Assembly (NCBI GenBank): GCA_964466385.1
Contig: CAYXNM010000010.1
Coordinates: 1-33,045 of the forward strand
Reading direction: 5' to 3'
DNA from: UBA5972 sp964466385
GTDB lineage: Bacteria > Pseudomonadota > Alphaproteobacteria > Rhodobacterales > Rhodobacteraceae
Length of the DNA: 33,045 bases
The notes beneath the pieces were generated by a model, which was not told the origin of the DNA, searched no databases, and saw nothing but the letters and a program-made list of their open reading frames with translations. Every line of letters starts with the position of its first letter. Position 1 is the stretch's first letter. A program made the translations under genes and the position numbers. Below, one piece after another: positions 32,004-33,045 of this stretch.

Positions 32004-33043
32004 CCGAAGCAACCCAACCACAAGAAACGCGCCGGCGTTTTGTCACGCGTCTGGACAAGGCGTGGCTGCTGATCCTGCTCATCCTGCTGGTCTTGGCGCT
32101 TTGGCTGCCAAAAGCATTCGTCCCGACAGTTTCGTTTGCGCTGGACGCTTTTGCGAATACAGCCGGTTTCATCGCATTCGCCGTCATCGCGGTCGGATAT
32201 CTCAAGGCCAGCGGGGCCGAGGCGACTCTGGCCCGCGCTTTTGAGGGCCGTGAAACCCGAATGATCGTGTTGGCTGCCGTTCTGGGGGGCATTTCGCCCT
32301 TTTGTTCGTGCGAGGTGATCCCCTTCATCGCCGCCCTGCTGGCACTTGGCGTGCCGCTCTCCGCCGTCATGGCGTTCTGGCTGGCCTCGCCCCTGATGGA
32401 CCCTGCCATGTTCCTGATCACCTCGGGCACGCTGGGGCTCGACTTTGCATTGGCCAAGACGGTTGCCGCGGTTTCCCTTGGCCTCTTCGGCGGGTTCGGG
32501 GTGCGCGTGGTTTCGCTGTCAGGCGTGTTCAACGACCCCCTGAAAGCGATCAGCGCGTCGGGATGCGGGTGCGGATCGGATCCCTTCTCGGGCAAACCGG
32601 TCTGGGCTTTCTGGCGCGAAAGCGAACGGCGCGATGTGTTCCGCCGCGAGGCGCTGGCCAACGCCCTGTTCCTGACCAAATGGCTGGTTCTGGCCTATCT
32701 GCTGGAAGCGCTGATGATCCGCTACGTTCCCGCAGGCTGGATCGCCGGCACGCTCGGCGGCGAAGGGCTGTCGCCCGTGTTCCTGGGGGCGCTTCTTGGC
32801 GGTCCGGCCTATCTCAACGGATATGCGGCCGTTCCGCTGATTGCGGGAATGCTGGAACAGGGGATGAGCCAGGGCGCGGCGATGGCGTTCGTTCTGGCCG
32901 GGGGCGTCAGCTGCATTCCGGCTGCGATCGCGGTCTGGGCGCTGGTCAAACCACGGGTCTTTTTCGCCTATCTCGCATTTGCCTTCACCGGATCGGTCGC
33001 TGCGGGATTCGCATGGATGGGGTACCTGGCGCTCTACAGCTAG
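32000..33043 (+). CDS. ArsP-type permease (metalloid or organoarsenical efflux candidate)
   Basis: A 347-residue polytopic membrane protein of the permease family that includes ArsP, with about eight hydrophobic helices. Conserved cysteines sit in the SPFCSCEVIPF motif (Cys102, Cys104, at the start of a membrane helix), a hydrophilic loop SGCGCGSDP (Cys189, Cys191) and GGVSCIPA (Cys305). ArsP exports trivalent organoarsenicals through such a Cys site. Here the CSCE form differs from the CSCG form I recall in ArsP, so the substrate (As, Cu, or other soft metal) is open. ATG 32000 overlaps the repressor stop. The stop TAG ends at 33043, two bases from the window edge; the gene is complete. Confidence 0.85.
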   Translation: MTEATQPQETRRRFVTRLDKAWLLILLILLVLALWLPKAFVPTVSFALDAFANTAGFIAFAVIAVGYLKASGAEATLARAFEGRETRMIVLAAVLGGISPFCSCEVIPFIAALLALGVPLSAVMAFWLASPLMDPAMFLITSGTLGLDFALAKTVAAVSLGLFGGFGVRVVSLSGVFNDPLKAISASGCGCGSDPFSGKPVWAFWRESERRDVFRREALANALFLTKWLVLAYLLEALMIRYVPAGWIAGTLGGEGLSPVFLGALLGGPAYLNGYAAVPLIAGMLEQGMSQGAAMAFVLAGGVSCIPAAIAVWALVKPRVFFAYLAFAFTGSVAAGFAWMGYLALYS

Positions 33044-33045
33044 GG

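Noticed and set aside
1..33045. Phage, plasmid or defence island
   Set aside because: No integrase, capsid, toxin-antitoxin, restriction or CRISPR-associated features were seen; genes are core metabolism, cell shape and a pilus locus.

Overview
The window reads as chromosomal DNA of a marine-type alphaproteobacterium in the Rhodobacterales (Roseobacter group). This rests on gene order and protein character recalled from family knowledge: a tad/cpa pilus locus with an OmpA-like lipoprotein in the cpaD position, a lysC-ptsP pair, and a mreBCD-mrdA-rodA cluster preceded by leuA. Base composition is GC-rich throughout. I see no rRNA, tRNA, CRISPR array, prophage or transposase gene.

Region 1 (about 1-10740, all +) is a Tad (tight adherence) type IVc pilus locus. 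It holds two very small Flp-like prepilins (the second only 59 residues), CpaB, the secretin CpaC, an OmpA-domain lipoprotein, the atypical ParA-like CpaE/TadZ, the ATPase CpaF/TadA, the membrane platform TadB and TadC, two TPR lipoproteins (TadD-like) and the prepilin peptidase CpaA/TadV. An intrinsic terminator follows flp1. No TadE/F/G pseudopilin genes lie inside the window.

Region 2 (10800-20030) is core metabolism: lysC (aspartate kinase) with ptsP (nitrogen-PTS enzyme I), a GNAT acetyltransferase, a flavin reductase-like gene coupled to mtnP, a DUF1989 protein, apt, and glutamine-dependent nadE. MtnP releases adenine from methylthioadenosine and Apt returns it to AMP, so the two probably act in series.

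Region 3 (20208-24670) has an exported protein made of 18 full MORN repeats plus a partial one, then leuA. leuA is preceded by a 28-codon leader peptide with a run of four Leu codons and by two competing hairpins, a likely attenuation system. mreB follows, with a promoter whose -10 sits in the loop of a terminator-like hairpin.

Region 4 (23630-30150) is the elongasome cluster mreB-mreC-mreD-mrdA (PBP2)-rodA with overlapping genes, followed by a GhrA-type 2-hydroxyacid dehydrogenase.

Region 5 (30151-30733) is non-coding and packed with palindromes: a perfect 41-bp palindrome, a MITE-like element of about 337 bp with 26-bp interrupted terminal inverted repeats and long internal complementary arms, and a pair of related hairpins ending in a T-run.

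Region 6 (30734-33043) holds an SseB-family protein (-), then an ArsR-family repressor and a cysteine-bearing ArsP-type permease in an overlapping two-gene unit that appears to be transcribed as a leaderless mRNA from a promoter covered by an inverted-repeat operator.
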